Notes: generated from the letters alone by a model not told the origin. Shown: positions 13,016 to 24,575, counted from the first letter of the stretch. The stretch: 64,000 nucleotides of DNA from Cryoendolithus antarcticus (GCA_002077065.1 NAJO01000015.1:919115-983114), one strand, 5' to 3'. A program made the numbers and translations.

Positions 13016-15733
13016 CTAAAAGAACATCAGCTCCTCGTCCTTCCACCCAATTTCGAGTAATGCTTTGTGCACGCTCTTCTCCAATGCCTCTGGTCCACAG
13101 ATCAAGACCATCGCCTCGCCTTCGCAGAACCCATCTCTGACCGCATGCTCCTTCAGCAGCGGCGCTGCGATCCGGCCCTTGAGCCCTTCCCAATTTTCAG
13201 GTGCTTGTGTGAGAGTATACAGCAACCGGCACTTCTCCTCGTTGTCTTTCGCAAACCCATCTAAGTCGACTTTACACAGTATGTCCTCCACTAATCGGTT
13301 GCCATCAAGGACCACGCACTTGGTCTTGTCCTCGCGATCCTGCATGATAGCGCGGAAGACTTGATATATCGGGGTGATTCCACTCCCAGCACATATCATC
13401 AGGAAGGTGTTGATCTGCCGGTCTTTCCCGTTGACAGCACACCTCCCCTTGCCAAGGTACTCGAATTTGCCTATCGGGCCCTTGAACTCGACAAAGTGGC
13501 CAACAGGTAGAGAGTCTATAACGACATCTTCCCGCCTTTTCGTTCTTTGGTGTCGAAGTAGAGTTTCACGAGCATATCCATGAAGCCCTCTTGACTGGTC
13601 TCGGAGATAGGTGTGTACGATCGAATGATCGCTTCTCGTGTCACCGGATCGCGGAGTCGAATCATCAGATGTTGGCCTGTCGGGAGACCGAGCGTTTGAG
13701 CATCATGTTCGAGCTTGAATCGGAAAATCCGCGTGTCCCACGACACTGTAGTCTTCGTATGCAAAGTCGCGCGTTTCCAAGTGCGTGAGTCTAGAAACCT
13801 CGGAGCTGGCGTGGCAGATGGATCGGGTTGAACGTCGTTCGTGATTAATGCAGCGCGCCCGTCTTCGTCGAGCGATCCGATGTGATAGTCCGTCATCATT
13901 GCTTTTGCTGTATCGCTATCTGCATTTCGTCAGCACGGGTAAACCTCCTAGGTCTTAGTGTCACCTACGTATCGCCATGAACTCATCACTGCTGTCCAGT
14001 CCAGCTGCCGAGAAGATACTCGTAGCGCCACCTGGGTGCTCTTTGAGGAAGGCTGTTCCGTCGTACACTTCACCGTTCACCACAAACCATGGCTGCTCCT
14101 CCCCGTCATGCTTTCGTAATTCATCAATCGTTATGGCCTTCTCTAGACCGTGTTTTGTCATCTTGATCTCTGCTGCGGCCTCCGCCACCGTCTCAGGAGC
14201 ATCGTCGCCTTCGATCCTCTCTCCCCAGTATCCGTTTGTGAGGTTGCCACCAGCTTTCTTGACCCGCTCCATCCAGCCTCCGGGCATAAGAGCTGGCTGT
14301 GTAGGGTGCTCGAACCTCAGATAGTCGTTCTCCTTGCTGATGGTGATTCGATACCAAGGATTGTTCATCATACCCAGTACGCTCCAGTACATGTCTCTTG
14401 GCTGTAGGTTCATGCTATCATCCATTGCTCGTACAAGCAGGTCGTTTGACGCCGCCAGCTCCGAGACAGTCAAGTCGATGTTCCAGAAGCACCAACAGAA
14501 CGAGTGTTCCCGCCACTCGAGGTCCATCTCGCCTCCGTACAGCTGTTGCCGCCCGGCGTCTCGATAACGGTCCTCGGCGTAGTCGATATTTGCAAGTCGC
14601 CATGTTACGCCTTTGTCTATTGAGAGCTCTACTCTGGTGACTCTTCGACCACCTCCGCCATATGCGTACCCTTTCACTCGATAACTCGGCTCCGATCCCA
14701 CCAAGCACAGCTGCTCCTCATGTGCCGGGTATGCAATCGCCGAATTGGTGCTCAAGTCATAGATCGCGTACCGCTCATCCATCCACCATGCTGGCTTGTT
14801 CGCAGACTCTTCCGGTGATACCATCGTAGGTAAGACCCTGTTGTCGTAGATGTGGTACCAGTTGTCGCTGGGCTCACTCGTGATTATCAACCTCTTCAGC
14901 CACTTCACACTTCGACCACCAATCTGCCCAGGTATTACTACCCGCAGAGGCTTGCCGTGATCGGGTCTTAGTATCTCGCCATTCATCTTGTGTGCTAGCA
15001 TCATGCCTTTGTTTGGGTCTACCGCCCAGTTGAGCTTGACCGATGTGCCGTAGTAGCCATTCGGGAGTTTGTCGGCGCCTTCCATGCAGACATATCTTGC
15101 GCCTCGTTTAGGCTTTGCTTTAGCAAGCACATCGCCAAGAACGACGCCTGTGAAGAGTGCTGTGGAGACACCTGCAGCGCCCCAGGAGAAGCCCTTCGTC
15201 TTCTTGACCACATTCTGCTCCTTCCTCCGGTTACCAGCGCATACCAATGTGATCGGGTAAGTGACGTTGTTGTAATCTGCAATTAGATCTCGCAGCGTGA
15301 TGGTCAATGGGTTCTCGACTAGGCCTTCGACCGTGAACTCCCAGTCAGGAATATCAGCCTCCTCGACGCGCGGGACGTGGCCATGATTGCGGACGTAGAA
15401 GAGCTCAGGACTTGTAAGGAAGCCATCGTTGTACAGATCGGAGAGTGGCGCCTCAACGTTGAAGGGATGTACCCCAGTCAGCCGGATCAACCTAGGATCT
15501 CGGGGGAGCCAGCTGTCGGGCGTCTTTTTGTCGGGCTCAAGTACTGCGGTAGGCTCTGTAGAGTCTGGTGGAAGAGGAAAGTCTCTGGGTGACGGTCTCG
15601 AAGTGGGCTGAACGGCATCGGCCTCCACTTTCTCGCCGTCGCTGTGATCTGAATATGGAGGCGATGGAGGTAAGTCGGCAGATACCCGTCTGAGCTGCTT
15701 CGTGTCCTCCTGGGTTGGCTGATATGTTGCCAT
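13016..15733 (-). CDS. niaD: Assimilatory nitrate reductase NiaD, with an apparent frameshift in the FAD domain
   Basis: NAD(P)H-dependent reduction of nitrate to nitrite in the cytosol. Exon 1 is 15733..13969; intron 13968..13920 (GTAGGT ... GCAG); exon 2 runs from 13919 to 13016. Domains in order: molybdopterin (about 75-400, with the Mo-ligand Cys in LVCAGNRR), Mo dimerisation, cytochrome b5 (about 535-605, haem motif HPGG), FAD (IRSYTPISE) and NAD (ICAGSGITPIYQ, CGPEALEKS, C-terminal LMFF). After GGKMS near 13525 the frame meets TAG at 13516..13518, while the expected continuation VIDSLPVGHFVEFKG lies in the next frame and runs unbroken to the true C terminus. No GT-AG intron repairs this. 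As written the product is about 722 aa, lacking the NAD domain; the intact family length would be about 890. This is a real mutation or a base-call error. Confidence 0.9.
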
Positions 15734-16433
15734 GATGGAATGCAGAAAGAGAGTATGCTAACACGAGAGGATTTTGGGGAACGTCATGAGTGACTGTGAA
15801 GGTGCTAACGAGAGATACAAAACATTACTGAGAGACAGCAATAATGCAGCGACTCAGTTCGGGTCCTTCTCGCGTCGGGGACTCGAGCACAACGAGCCTC
15901 CGTCTCTGAGCTGCTCCAAATCGTCCGACAAGTGATCGCCAAGTGGCGACTCTGGCAATTCTTTCCGTCATACTGTTGACCAAGACCAAAGGAAAAGCAG
16001 AAACATCCAGCTCTTACCGCGGAAGAACACCATCAACACCAAGATCTGAGATGCGGCAAACAATCGAGCCTGCGGGGACTGAGGATCCGGGGTGTCGGCG
16101 GATACTCTCCAACCTCCTGCTGCGTGGCCGTGCTGACCATTGAGATCCGCAGACGCTTATCGTGCACGGACGAGAGAGGCATAGTGCAGCGATGCCGTGA
16201 GATATGAGTGTCCACATCAGTACTCTCCAGCACGCGTGACTCGAGGTCGATGTAGATTGTTGCTTCTCGAATGCTTTTGGAGTGTTTGAGCTACGCGGCA
16301 TTGGATGCGAGTTGTCACTGAGGTCTTCATGAGAATTGCAACGTTGAGATGAAGTCGAAAGAGGCTCCAGAGTGCCAAGTGTGAAACTGTCAGTATGTAG
16401 TGTACGCAGATACAGACTGACATCACCCACACC

Positions 16434-16444
16434 CTATCTTATCT
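16434..16444 (-). promoter_or_regulatory. Overlapping pair of GATA-factor (AreA-type) sites
   Basis: CTATCTTATCT on the plus strand reads as two HGATAR elements on the minus strand, AGATAA and AGATAG, head to tail. Clustered GATA sites are the known AreA target in nitrate promoters; binding here is inferred. Confidence 0.5.
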
Positions 16445-16547
16445 CGTCTCGTCTGCCTTCCGCTTCGACATCTCCATGCCCGTTCGATCGCAATCGGAGA
16501 AGCAACGTCAAGAAGTCATGCCTTCGCCGCCCGTATCCCCTCATCGT

Positions 16548-16555
16548 CTCCGCGG
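16548..16555 (+). promoter_or_regulatory. NirA-type binding site
   Basis: CTCCGCGG exactly fits the Aspergillus NirA consensus CTCCGHGG. It lies about 250 bp upstream of the niiA ATG and 110 bp from the GATA pair. One octamer by chance in 1 kb is possible but uncommon. Confidence 0.5.
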
Positions 16556-16804
16556 CAGTGGTCTGTTTCTGTGGCCGCCACAGTCGAGATGCCGCACTCC
16601 TGACCGCATTCAACCTTCCCTCACGCGTTCTATGCCCTCGGCGCTGTAGTGCGTACTTCTTCAATAGAGGCGGCTGAATCGTGCATATGGTAATGCACAG
16701 CTTCTCGTTGGCTTGCTATTGTTGACCTTACATTCTTTCCTTTCCATTTCTCACGCTTGCCTTAGGATCACTGTTGTGGTGCTTGTTCACCTCCCTCTAG
16801 CAAG

Positions 16805-19800
16805 ATGAGCAACAGCGAATGGAACGACCCGGAGGCCAATGTGCTTCCGGAAACGGTCGAGAAGCTGGAGAATGCGGACGAGATTCCGCAGAACACCGAC
16901 CGGAAGCAGATTATCGTGGTCGGACTCGGCATGGTGGGCATATCGTTCATCGAGAAGTTGATGAAGCTAGACGTCAAGCGACGGGAGTATGACATACTTG
17001 TCATTGGAGAGGAGAAGCACCTTGCATACAATCGAGTCGGCTTGACGAGCTTCTTCCAGCATCGCGAAGTCGAGAATCTGTACCTCAACCCACACTCGTG
17101 GTATGCCTCGATGCCTGAAGGCTCGCTCAGCTACCACCTCAACACGCTTGTCACCACGATCGACTCGGAGAAGAAGACTGTGGAGACTTTACAGGGCCAG
17201 ACGATACCTTACGATATCCTAGTTCTTGCTACAGGCTCAGACGCGCTGTTGCCGAAGCACACGCCCGGCCACGATGCGAAAGGTGTCTTTGTATATCGTA
17301 CGATCGAGGACTTGGAGAAACTGATCGCATACTCTGCGACTAAGCATGGGTCTACAGGGGCAGTAGTTGGGGGTGGATTACTGGGTCTGGAAGCCGCAAA
17401 GGCGATGATGGACCTGGAGGAGTTCAGCAAAGTCAAACTCATCGAGCGTAACAGATGGGTACTGAGTCGGCAATTGGATGCGGATGCTGGCGGCATGGTC
17501 GTGGAGCAGGTCAGAGCACTGGGACTCGACGTATTGCTTGGCAAGAGGGTGGGCAAGATCAACACAGATGCGGACAATAGCGTCGTCGGAGTCACGTTCG
17601 AAGATGGCGAGAGCATGGATTGCACGTGTATCTGCTTCGCAATTGGAATCAAGGCTCGAGATGAGCTGGCTCGCAAAGCAGGCATCCAGTGCGCGGATCG
17701 GGGCGGCGGCATCGTGGTCAATACCGATTTGTCGACGTCGATCAAAGACATCTACGCTATCGGCGAGTGTGCAAGTTGGGAGAGCGAGACATACGGTCTC
17801 ATAGCGCCCGGTGTGGAGATGGCTGACGTGCTCGCATTCAACCTCACACAAGCGAAGTCACACGCACCTCGGAAGTTTAAACGTCCAGATCTGAGCACGA
17901 AGCTGAAGCTGCTTGGTGTCGAAGTCGCGTCTTTTGGCGACTTCTTCGCCGATCGAGACGGGCCGAAGAACGCGCCGACTCGACGAGGTGCGGCGAAGAA
18001 GGACGGGAGTGTTGAGCTGAAGCCAGCGAGCAAGGAAATGACGAATGGAACACCGCCACCGTCTGTCAAGGCATTGACATACAAGGACCCATTCACCAAT
18101 GTTTACAAGAAGTACCTCTTTTCTCCGGATGGCAAGTATCTGCTGGGCGGCATGATGATCGGCGACACCAAGGACTACGTCAAGCTTGTGCCGATGGTCA
18201 AGAACCAGAAGGCACTCGAAGTACCACCGTCAGAGTTCATACTTGGCGCAAGCAAAGACGAAGACGACGGTGATGACCTGGAAGACGACACACAAATCTG
18301 CTCGTGCCACAACGTGCTTAAGGGAGACGTGGTCAAAGCTGTCAAAGATGGCACCTGCAAATCAATTGGCGACGTCAAGTCGTGTACTAAGGCAGGCACA
18401 GGGTGTGGTGGCTGTATGCCGCTCGTACAGACCATCTTCAACAAGACTATGTCAGGTATGGGCCAAGAAGTCAAGAACCACTTGTGTCCGCACTTCGAGT
18501 ACTCGCGAGCCGACCTGTTCAACATCATCTACGTCAAGAAGCTGCAAAGCTTCCCCGAGATTATGGCAGCAGCGGGCAAGGACCCAGACTCCAGTGGTTG
18601 TGAGGCCTGCAAGCCTACCGTCGGCTCCATCATCGCAAGTTTGTACAACAAGCATCTCCTCGACGATGACCGAAGAGGTCTACAAGATACAAATGATCGC
18701 TTCCTTGCCAACATCCAGCGCAATGGCACGTTCTCCGTCGTACCTCGTGTCTCCGGTGGCGAGATCACACCCGAGAAGCTCATCATCATCGGTACTGTAG
18801 CTAAGAAGTACAAGCTGTACTGCAAGATAACCGGTGGTCAACGCATTGACATGTTCGGTGCGAAGAAGCAAGACCTGCCCAAGATCTGGCGTGAGCTGGT
18901 AGACGGAGGGCTCGAGTCAGGCCACGCGTACGCGAAGTCCCTGCGCACTGTCAAATCATGTGTCGGGACGAGTTGGTGTCGCTTTGGCATTGGTGACAGT
19001 GTGGGCATGGCCGTTCGCCTCGAGGAGCGCTACAAGTCCATCCGCAGTCCGCACAAGTTCAAGGGCGGCGTGTCTGGCTGTGTGCGCGAGTGCGCCGAGG
19101 CCCAGAACAAGGACTTTGGTCTCATCGCTTCCGAGAAGGGATACAACATCTTCGTCGGAGGCAATGGAGGCGCGAAGCCAAGGCATAGCGAGTTGCTTGC
19201 CAAGGATGTACCGCCAGACGATGTCATACCGATCTTGGACCGCTACATCAGCTTCTACATCCGCACTGCTGACAAACTTCAGCGCACGGCACGATGGGTT
19301 GAGAACATGCCCGGTGGGATCAAGTATCTTCGCGAAGTGATCCTGGAGGACAAGCTAGGGATCTGTGCGGACCTAGAGAAGCAGATGCAAGACCTGATCG
19401 GTACATTCTTCTGCGAGTGGACAGAGGTGCTGAAATCACCCGAACGACTGAAGCTATTCTCGCAATTCGGCAACACCGAGGAGACGGTCGACACAGTCGA
19501 GAATGTCCAGGATCGCGGCCAACCTCGACCAACATACTGGCCAAAGGAATCCATCACCGAGGACTTCCGCGGCACACAGTGGTCAGAGCTGGCCTGGCAG
19601 CCATTGGCGAAATCAGAGCAATTCGCGGACTCGGCCACAGGCTCATCGCTTGCTGTCAAGAGAGGCGACACCCAGCTGGCGATCTTCAAGGTCAAGGGCC
19701 AGTACTACGCTACACAACAGATGTGCCCTCACAAGCGGGCTTTTGTCCTGTCCGACGGCTTGATAGGCGATGACTACAAGTCCGACAAGCTTTGGATCAG

Positions 19801-20155
19801 CTGCCCGTACCATAAGCGCAATTACGAGCTCAAGGGCGATAATGCGGGCAAGTGCGGAAACGACGAAAGCGTCAACATCGCTACGTTTCCGGTCGAGGCA
19901 AGAGACGATGGCTTGGTCTATGTCAAGCTACCGCCTGTGGAGGAGCTCGATGGGGTCTTGGGAACGAAGAAGTTCGTGATCAAGAGCCAAGGTGAGGAGA
20001 AGCCATTCGAGAAGATGGACAAAGTCCTGGAGGCTACGAGCATGAAGGGACGGAAGTCCAAGAATGTCAGTCACTTGCCGAATGGCATGGGGGAGGAAGC
20101 CAAAGCTCAGCAGATTCTCGCTGGGGAAGGAAGTACGCCGAGCATGGACTGGTGA
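16805..20155 (+). CDS. niiA: Assimilatory nitrite reductase NiiA [NAD(P)H]
   Basis: Reduces nitrite to ammonium in the cytosol using FAD, 4Fe-4S and sirohaem. Uninterrupted 1,116-aa frame. N-terminal FAD dinucleotide fold ([10 protein letters not shown], about 36-45) and NAD fold ([15 protein letters not shown], about 180-195). BFD-like 2Fe-2S domain with C499/C501 and the later CGGC pair. Ferredoxin-like half-domain and sirohaem/4Fe-4S ligands C719, C725 (CVGTSWC), C759 and C763 (GCVREC). C-terminal Rieske-type domain with CPH at 974-976 and CPYH at 1000-1003, as in other fungal NiiA proteins. All cofactor ligands are present, so unlike niaD this gene looks functional. A basic/Asn-rich tail follows the Rieske domain. 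Confidence 0.97.
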   Translation: MSNSEWNDPEANVLPETVEKLENADEIPQNTDRKQIIVVGLGMVGISFIEKLMKLDVKRREYDILVIGEEKHLAYNRVGLTSFFQHREVENLYLNPHSWYASMPEGSLSYHLNTLVTTIDSEKKTVETLQGQTIPYDILVLATGSDALLPKHTPGHDAKGVFVYRTIEDLEKLIAYSATKHGSTGAVVGGGLLGLEAAKAMMDLEEFSKVKLIERNRWVLSRQLDADAGGMVVEQVRALGLDVLLGKRVGKINTDADNSVVGVTFEDGESMDCTCICFAIGIKARDELARKAGIQCADRGGGIVVNTDLSTSIKDIYAIGECASWESETYGLIAPGVEMADVLAFNLTQAKSHAPRKFKRPDLSTKLKLLGVEVASFGDFFADRDGPKNAPTRRGAAKKDGSVELKPASKEMTNGTPPPSVKALTYKDPFTNVYKKYLFSPDGKYLLGGMMIGDTKDYVKLVPMVKNQKALEVPPSEFILGASKDEDDGDDLEDDTQICSCHNVLKGDVVKAVKDGTCKSIGDVKSCTKAGTGCGGCMPLVQTIFNKTMSGMGQEVKNHLCPHFEYSRADLFNIIYVKKLQSFPEIMAAAGKDPDSSGCEACKPTVGSIIASLYNKHLLDDDRRGLQDTNDRFLANIQRNGTFSVVPRVSGGEITPEKLIIIGTVAKKYKLYCKITGGQRIDMFGAKKQDLPKIWRELVDGGLESGHAYAKSLRTVKSCVGTSWCRFGIGDSVGMAVRLEERYKSIRSPHKFKGGVSGCVRECAEAQNKDFGLIASEKGYNIFVGGNGGAKPRHSELLAKDVPPDDVIPILDRYISFYIRTADKLQRTARWVENMPGGIKYLREVILEDKLGICADLEKQMQDLIGTFFCEWTEVLKSPERLKLFSQFGNTEETVDTVENVQDRGQPRPTYWPKESITEDFRGTQWSELAWQPLAKSEQFADSATGSSLAVKRGDTQLAIFKVKGQYYATQQMCPHKRAFVLSDGLIGDDYKSDKLWISCPYHKRNYELKGDNAGKCGNDESVNIATFPVEARDDGLVYVKLPPVEELDGVLGTKKFVIKSQGEEKPFEKMDKVLEATSMKGRKSKNVSHLPNGMGEEAKAQQILAGEGSTPSMDW

Positions 20156-20317
20156 GATAGATCATAGACGAAACCGAATGTATAGTTCCCACATGCACAT
20201 GTTCCTACAGTGCTTTACGTCTTGCGTGCGTGAGTTTTGCAGGTATCTGTGGGCTACACACTGTTATTGCAGCGGATCACTCATTTTCTTGTTTGAGCGA
20301 CTCCTCTAGAGACGAAT

Positions 20318-21171
20318 CTAGTGTCCAGCCTTCATGGCCTTATCCCTGTCCTCCCTCGCCTTCTTCACAGCCGGCCTAGCTGACAGCCTGTCGAACCAAG
20401 CAGCGAATGTCGGGAACTTCTTTTGCAAGTCCTCCATACCACCCTCCTCACCCATTATGGCAGGGATCAGCCAGTACCACGGAACCCACGCCAAATCGGC
20501 GTACGTAACCTTGTCACCAACCAAGTTCTGCGTTCCCTGCTTCTTCAGGTGAGCGTCGAGGACACCGGTGACACGTCTAATTTCGTTGGCGTAGCGATCG
20601 AGAACGGAGGTCAAGCCCTTCTCCTGGTGGTAGAAGATGAACCAGGCGCGCTGGCCGAAGTAGGGACCTTGGCCTGAGGTCTGGAAGTGAAGCCACGACT
20701 GGGACAGGAACTTGTCCGGGAAAGAAGTGTAGCGGAATTTGTTGGACTTGTCGTAGGTCTCCTCGAGGTATTCGAGGATCGCGCCGCTCTGGAATCAACA
20801 GGTCAGCCGCCCGGTTGTATTTTATAGGATGCCATGCTTTACCTCAAAGAGAGTGATGCCGGTATTCGGGTCCTCAATCGCGGGCACGCGGCCATTGGGG
20901 TTCGTGGACTCGAACGGCTCTTGGTGCAACTTGGTGAAGTCCATGAGCTCAGTCTCATATGGGGTATCAAGCTCGTTGAGCATGACTGCAAGGCACGCGG
21001 TTAGTCTCTACCCTCTGAAACCTAGATGTAACTTGTGGAACCGTACTCGCGACCTTCCATGGGTTCGGTCCCTGCGATGCATATTAGCCCATTGGTTTAC
21101 CATTGGAAGAGATGGTGTCGCAGACGTACGCCCGCATGGCTGTACAGCTTGATTGGCTTGGTTGAAGACAT
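20318..21171 (-). CDS. Glutathione S-transferase, Ure2-like class
   Basis: Four exons: 21171..21130, 21071..21047, 20985..20843, 20788..20318 (226 aa). All three introns have GTACGT, GTACGG and GTAAAG donors, AG acceptors, and consistent phases. The protein starts MSSTKPIKLYSHAGGPNPWK. The thioredoxin-fold N domain carries NPNGRVPAIEDPNTGITLFESGAI (the VPAI cis-Pro and the E-S glutathione contacts). The all-helical C domain carries FQTSGQGPYFGQ and VTYADLAWVPW, typical of the fungal Ure2p-like GST class. It lacks the prion-like Asn-rich N extension of yeast Ure2. Likely a cytosolic glutathione-dependent enzyme. Whether it affects nitrogen regulation is unknown; it sits immediately downstream of niiA, convergent to it. 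Confidence 0.88.
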
Positions 21172-21888
21172 GTTGATTGCGTTGATTCGGGTGTTTTTTT
21201 GAATTGAGATGTGGATTTTCTGTGAGTGAAGATGGTCGACAGCAAAAAAATAGGACGGACTGAGGAATGGAAGGAAACACCCCTCTCTATGACGATTTGA
21301 GTTTCTCCTACCTCGACCCTACCTTCCTGCAATTGCACCTAGCGGTGGCCGGCGTACATGTCCGGTCGAATCTATTCGCTGGTTGTAGTACCATTCGGCA
21401 GTCGATTGATGCGATCATGGCACTGCACAGTGACGAGCATGACAATTCCTTGGTGGGGTCCAGATCAGCCCCGCGATCGTTTCGTCTCTACTCCTGACTC
21501 GAGCCTGCATCTGGACAGTGAGTGATCACGACAGTTGAGGTATCATCGCGTTAGTGATAGAGCAGTAGAGAGCAGAGCGACTTGGATAGCTTCGCTTCAA
21601 GCCCTGATATAGTTTTCGTTGGTTAAGCTTCTTACATCAGCATTGATGCACGACGTGCCGTGAAACGCGCACTGTTCCTGCATCCCAGCCAGCCACTGGA
21701 ATTATGTTTACTCTGCTTCATCAGAACGACGCGAAAGCGATAAAGCGCAAGATTGGTAAAGCATCCACTTCCTGGCCTTCATTACAGAATTTATGTTCGG
21801 CTGGGGAGAGAGGTATTGTACATTCTATTACATGTATACAGTGTTCCGACGGCCACTGGCGATGAAAACTTCCCGTTTTGGGTGTTCG
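21172..21888. other. Intergenic, no gene seen
   Basis: 717 bp between the GST promoter and the 3' end of the CCCH-RRM gene. Only short chance frames. Confidence 0.5.
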
Positions 21889-23886
21889 TTACGCCCAGCG
21901 ATCGTCCCCGTCGTCCACGTCGAATGCTTGCGCTGTCTCTGGCATCCCGGCCGGATCGCTCATGTCCATTCTTGACGCTTCATCAGACGGTGCATCCACA
22001 TTCGCGCTCTCAATCTTGGCCGCAGGTGGGTTTGCTTGCCATGCTAGGGCCACTTGCCCAATATGTGGAACCCCACTAGCAGCAGCAGCCATGAAGTTCT
22101 CCGCCCGATAGCGCTCCTCAAAGACCAATAGAGCAGCGTCTGCCCGATCAGGATGTCGCGAGAGGTTCGCAAAGTCAAGGTGATTGCTGAGCAGCAGGTA
22201 CTGCTTCAACGCTTCGTCGTGTTGGTCAAAGGCGCCATCTAGAAACGTGATGGAAATGGTCCTCGGCCGATTGTCGAGCCTCTTGACTGCACCACCACGT
22301 GTAGTAGGCGCTGCCCATCCGTTCCTATAGCCCTGTTGATAGCCTCTGCCTCTTGGTGCACCACGTCCACGATAGCCACCTCTACCTCTAGCATTATACG
22401 GCGACCATGCTTCTGAAGGTACACTCGGATCGATGCCGAACTCGCGAGCCTCAGCCTCGAGTTGCGCGAGTTGCTTCTTGAGCTCAGCTGTTCGATCTTG
22501 CTCCTGATCGCCATCCGAAGGCTCGTCCGCTTTCCCAGCCTTCTTTGCCAGCTTCGCAGCCAGCTTCCGCGTCTCCTCTTCCATCGACTTGAGCTTTGTG
22601 TCTAGTTCGGTCCTCTGCTGGTCTGCTGCAGCCCTCTGCTTCATGTTCTCGTCGTGCCGCTTCTGAGCCTCCGCTTGCTTCTTCTCGATAGCTACAAGAT
22701 CGACCTCTGGAACTGGCTCTACTCCCTTCATCTCTGTGTCTAGCTCTTGTACAGGTTGGTGGCCATTGGTCTTGCTCGTAGATTCATCCATCTTGTGCCA
22801 GTATACCTTGACAAAGCGGTTGTCAAACACTACCTTCGGGCTATCGTATGCTGCCTTGGCAGAATCGTATGTGTCGAACTTGACCGTCGCCAATCGCTTG
22901 TACGCGCGCATGTTTACCTCATCAATCTGACCGAATTTGCTGAAGAAGTCGCGCACGTTGCTCTCATCAAAGTGGTCTTCGGGGATCTGTTCAACAACTA
23001 TCGTTGTGTTTGCTCGGTCGTAGTTCTGACCGGCGTGAGAGATGTCCGCGCGTCGATTACCGCCTCGATACGCGCTTTGCCCTCGCCCGCGACCTCTGCC
23101 TCTGCTGATAGCGGCATCTCGATATTGCATATCCGGCGGGGCAGGAAACTGTGCTAGTGTCGAGTTGGACGGATCGTAAGGCTCGTTGGGCGGCAGAATG
23201 ATAGCGTCTTCGCCATGCTCGAAATTGCAAGATGCGCCCTGCGCGCAGTAGCCCTTTGCATCATAATCGTAGCATCGCCGACCAGATTTTGATGAGGCAT
23301 GCCCACTTGTGTGGTAGGGTTGCGATGATGGCATCGGTGGCATCCCTGGTAGAGGAGGCAGACCCATCATCTGTTGCATCGCCAACAGAGCCGCAAAGGG
23401 ATTGTTTACGTCCACTGTCGGTGCATTTGGAGGTGCCGGCAGCTGGTTGCCAGGTTGCCACTGCTGCTGTGACGGTTGTTGAAAGCGTCCACCGCGTGCG
23501 TTTCCGCGACGCATCTGCTTGGTGGGCCGATGCCCGACGTCGCCATGATGCGACAAGCTCTCTATCGCGCCATCGTCTTCGAGGCTGCGTTTGCGCGATC
23601 CATTACCGTTTGGTGCGACTCCTGTCGTTAAGGGGACATGAGACGGATCAAACTGCTTCGTGGTAATCACGGCAATGACTTCATCAACGAAGGACTCCGT
23701 GCTATCCTGGAGGAAGTCCTGGAGATTTGAAATGCAGGTTTCCCTAACCACCGCATCTGGGTCGTCGCTCTTTACTAAAGCCAGGACGTAATCGGCCAGC
23801 ACGTCGCTGTCGGCGTCAGAAATATCTGACAGACGCTTGATGACCCACGTCTTGAGTAATTCGGAATCATTGTCATCGAGGTGCAT
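21889..23886 (-). CDS. CCCH zinc-finger and RRM protein, Rmn1/RBM26-like
   Basis: 665 aa from the ATG at 23886 (the open frame extends a few codons further to a GTG). N-terminal PWI-like helical domain (about 1-75, LLKTWVIKRLSD ... LADYVLALVKSDD). CCCH finger with exact C-x8-C-x5-C-x3-H spacing at about 205-224. RGRGRGRG box. RRM at about 290-365 (TTIVVEQIPEDHF, RLATVKFDTY). Long Lys/Glu/Gln coiled coil at about 385-470. Second RGG box near 500-525. Possible divergent second RRM (RTISITFLDG). This order is that of RBM26/RBM27 and fission yeast Rmn1, which act with nuclear exosome-targeting (MTREC/PAXT-type) complexes in RNA decay. The family call is from architecture; the function is by analogy. 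Confidence 0.85.
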   Translation of the reverse strand: MHLDDNDSELLKTWVIKRLSDISDADSDVLADYVLALVKSDDPDAVVRETCISNLQDFLQDSTESFVDEVIAVITTKQFDPSHVPLTTGVAPNGNGSRKRSLEDDGAIESLSHHGDVGHRPTKQMRRGNARGGRFQQPSQQQWQPGNQLPAPPNAPTVDVNNPFAALLAMQQMMGLPPLPGMPPMPSSQPYHTSGHASSKSGRRCYDYDAKGYCAQGASCNFEHGEDAIILPPNEPYDPSNSTLAQFPAPPDMQYRDAAISRGRGRGRGQSAYRGGNRRADISHAGQNYDRANTTIVVEQIPEDHFDESNVRDFFSKFGQIDEVNMRAYKRLATVKFDTYDSAKAAYDSPKVVFDNRFVKVYWHKMDESTSKTNGHQPVQELDTEMKGVEPVPEVDLVAIEKKQAEAQKRHDENMKQRAAADQQRTELDTKLKSMEEETRKLAAKLAKKAGKADEPSDGDQEQDRTAELKKQLAQLEAEAREFGIDPSVPSEAWSPYNARGRGGYRGRGAPRGRGYQQGYRNGWAAPTTRGGAVKRLDNRPRTISITFLDGAFDQHDEALKQYLLLSNHLDFANLSRHPDRADAALLVFEERYRAENFMAAAASGVPHIGQVALAWQANPPAAKIESANVDAPSDEASRMDMSDPAGMPETAQAFDVDDGDDRWA

Positions 23887-24575
23887 CTTGATGGATGTCA
23901 CTCTGCCTCTCCAGATCCCTGGAAGAAGAGTACTGCTGCTATCGATGCGACTGCGACGGTGAGTTGCCGTTCTGCTGCTCCTGTGAAAGCCAAGCCACTA
24001 CTGGTTTTGACATAAAAGTCGGATCTGTCTTCGTCCAGCGGTCCAAGCAAGGCTGCTCATGTGAGCTGTGTCTGTCAAGGCAAGGGCCTTCTCGATTCTC
24101 GAAAGTGACTGTAAGGTCAACCTTTTTCATGACCAAACGAATGTTCCACGCGAAAGAAGCTCACGCGGCAGACGCGAAAGAAGTTCACGCGGCAGATCGA
24201 TCGTCCCGCCGAGCCGCACGCAGGCTTGAACCTTATGTCGACGATTGACAAAAGAAGAGAACAAATCGCAAACGACCACATACGAGTGCTTCTCGACGCT
24301 ACAGGTGGTCATGCTTGTCAGCAGTTTTCGATGAGAATTCGGATATGGCATAGCTCATCGTTGATGCATGGAAAGTTATCGGATTCAGTGGTACTGCAAT
24401 TGGGAGAAATCGCGAAGCCTCCCGATCGCTTAGGGCTACTTCTTTTGTCACTCGCACGCGCGGACATGTGAGTGCACTCGAGGAACAGCTCCTCGGGACC
24501 TTAACTACATTGTTGTCACGTCTATGGGCAGCATGAGTATCGCCTGTAGTCTGCGGCATTGGATTGCCGTACGAC
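23887..24575. promoter_or_regulatory. Divergent intergenic region CCCH-RRM gene / CSF1
   Basis: 689 bp between two divergent starts. It contains a 24-bp tandem duplication at 24148..24195, listed separately. No coding frame is convincing. Confidence 0.5.
24148..24195. repeat. Two tandem copies of a 24-bp unit
   Basis: Units 24148..24171 and 24172..24195 start acgcgaaagaag and end tcacgcggcag. They differ at a single position (c/t at base 13). They lie in the divergent promoter, about 280 bp from the CCCH-RRM start and 380 bp from the CSF1 start. Confidence 0.85.

Larger units (their letters stand above)
15734..16804. promoter_or_regulatory. Shared divergent niaD-niiA promoter region
   Basis: 1,071 bp between the niaD and niiA start codons, the classic arrangement in which NirA and the GATA factor AreA control both genes. 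It contains one perfect NirA-type octamer and several GATA elements (listed separately), including CGATAA (as TTATCG) at 16158..16163. No coding frame here looks real. Confidence 0.7.

Noticed and set aside
13472..13590. A GT..AG intron that would remove the niaD stop
   Set aside because: The only suitable pair (54 nt, ending at the TATAG) deletes the conserved KLYFDTK...GGKM block and still leaves the wrong phase.
24564..24575. CSF1 start at 24564
   Set aside because: That codon is TTG; the first ATG is 24576 in a good context.
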